6,179 nt of DNA from VAZQ01 sp036406655 (GTDB lineage: Bacteria; Pseudomonadota; Alphaproteobacteria; Rhizobiales; Xanthobacteraceae), in the NCBI GenBank assembly GCA_036406655.1, contig DASXAP010000123.1:1-6179 (forward strand), read 5' to 3'. This document shows, one piece after another, positions 6,120-6,179 of this stretch (position 1 is the first letter of the stretch; each line of letters starts with the position of its first letter). The position numbers and the translations under genes are program-made. The notes beneath the pieces were generated by a model. It had not been told where the DNA came from. It was given only the letters and a program-made list of their open reading frames with translations, and ran no database searches.

Positions 6120-6179
6120 ATGATCTCGATCCCGCGCTCACGGCGAGCAACGGCGCGATGGGCGCTGGTGATGCTCGTC
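6120..6179 (+). CDS. Possible 5' end of a divergent gene, unidentified
   Basis: An ATG at 6120 opens a frame that stays open for 20 codons to the window edge, encoding MISIPRSRRATARWALVMLV. A basic stretch followed by a hydrophobic one is what the start of an exported or membrane protein looks like. A GGA sequence lies about 8 bases upstream, a weak ribosome-binding site. It would be transcribed away from phaC, with the 5861-6119 interval as a shared regulatory region. Only 60 bases are visible, so no family can be named and chance is a real alternative. Confidence 0.3.
   Translation, partial: MISIPRSRRATARWALVMLV

Noticed and set aside
5914..6123. Plus-strand 69-residue frame whose stop overlaps the ATG at 6120
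   Set aside because: Its composition is rich in Arg, Gly, Cys and Trp with no motif, and its start lies inside the likely phaC promoter. The ATGA overlap is probably chance.

Overview
The window looks like chromosome from a GC-rich alphaproteobacterium, probably of the Hyphomicrobiales (Bradyrhizobium/Rhodopseudomonas side). This rests on the strong G/C bias at third codon positions, a class I poly-hydroxyalkanoate synthase of about 600 residues, and intergenic repeats of a style I associate with that order. The taxonomic placement is inference.

All confidently called genes lie on the minus strand, so transcription runs right to left. First comes phaC (5860-4040), a complete class I PHA synthase with its Cys-Asp-His triad. 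After a 109-base gap comes a complete four-gene glutamate/aspartate ABC importer: gltI (periplasmic binding protein, 3930-3025), gltJ and gltK (the two permeases, 2817-2068 and 2060-1368) and gltL (ATPase, 1359-631). The last three genes are packed with 7- and 8-base gaps. GltI captures the acidic amino acid in the periplasm, GltJ-GltK form the membrane channel, and GltL drives transport by ATP hydrolysis.

The most striking non-coding feature separates gltI from gltJ. It is an element of about 198 bp (2816-3013) whose two ends are mirror-image tandem arrays of a 14-bp unit, forming 36-bp arms with one mismatch, with two 31-bp direct repeats between them. One arm runs up to and into the gltJ start codon, leaving that gene without a visible Shine-Dalgarno sequence.

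Positions 1-630 hold no convincing gene. They contain a 24-bp-spaced direct repeat resembling the end of an insertion sequence, three GC-rich hairpins, and a threefold 19-bp tandem repeat. To the right of phaC (5861-6179) there is a plausible phaC promoter and, at the edge, the possible first 20 codons of a divergent gene.

I found no defence system, CRISPR array, tRNA or rRNA. The genes are ordinary; the interest lies in the repeats.
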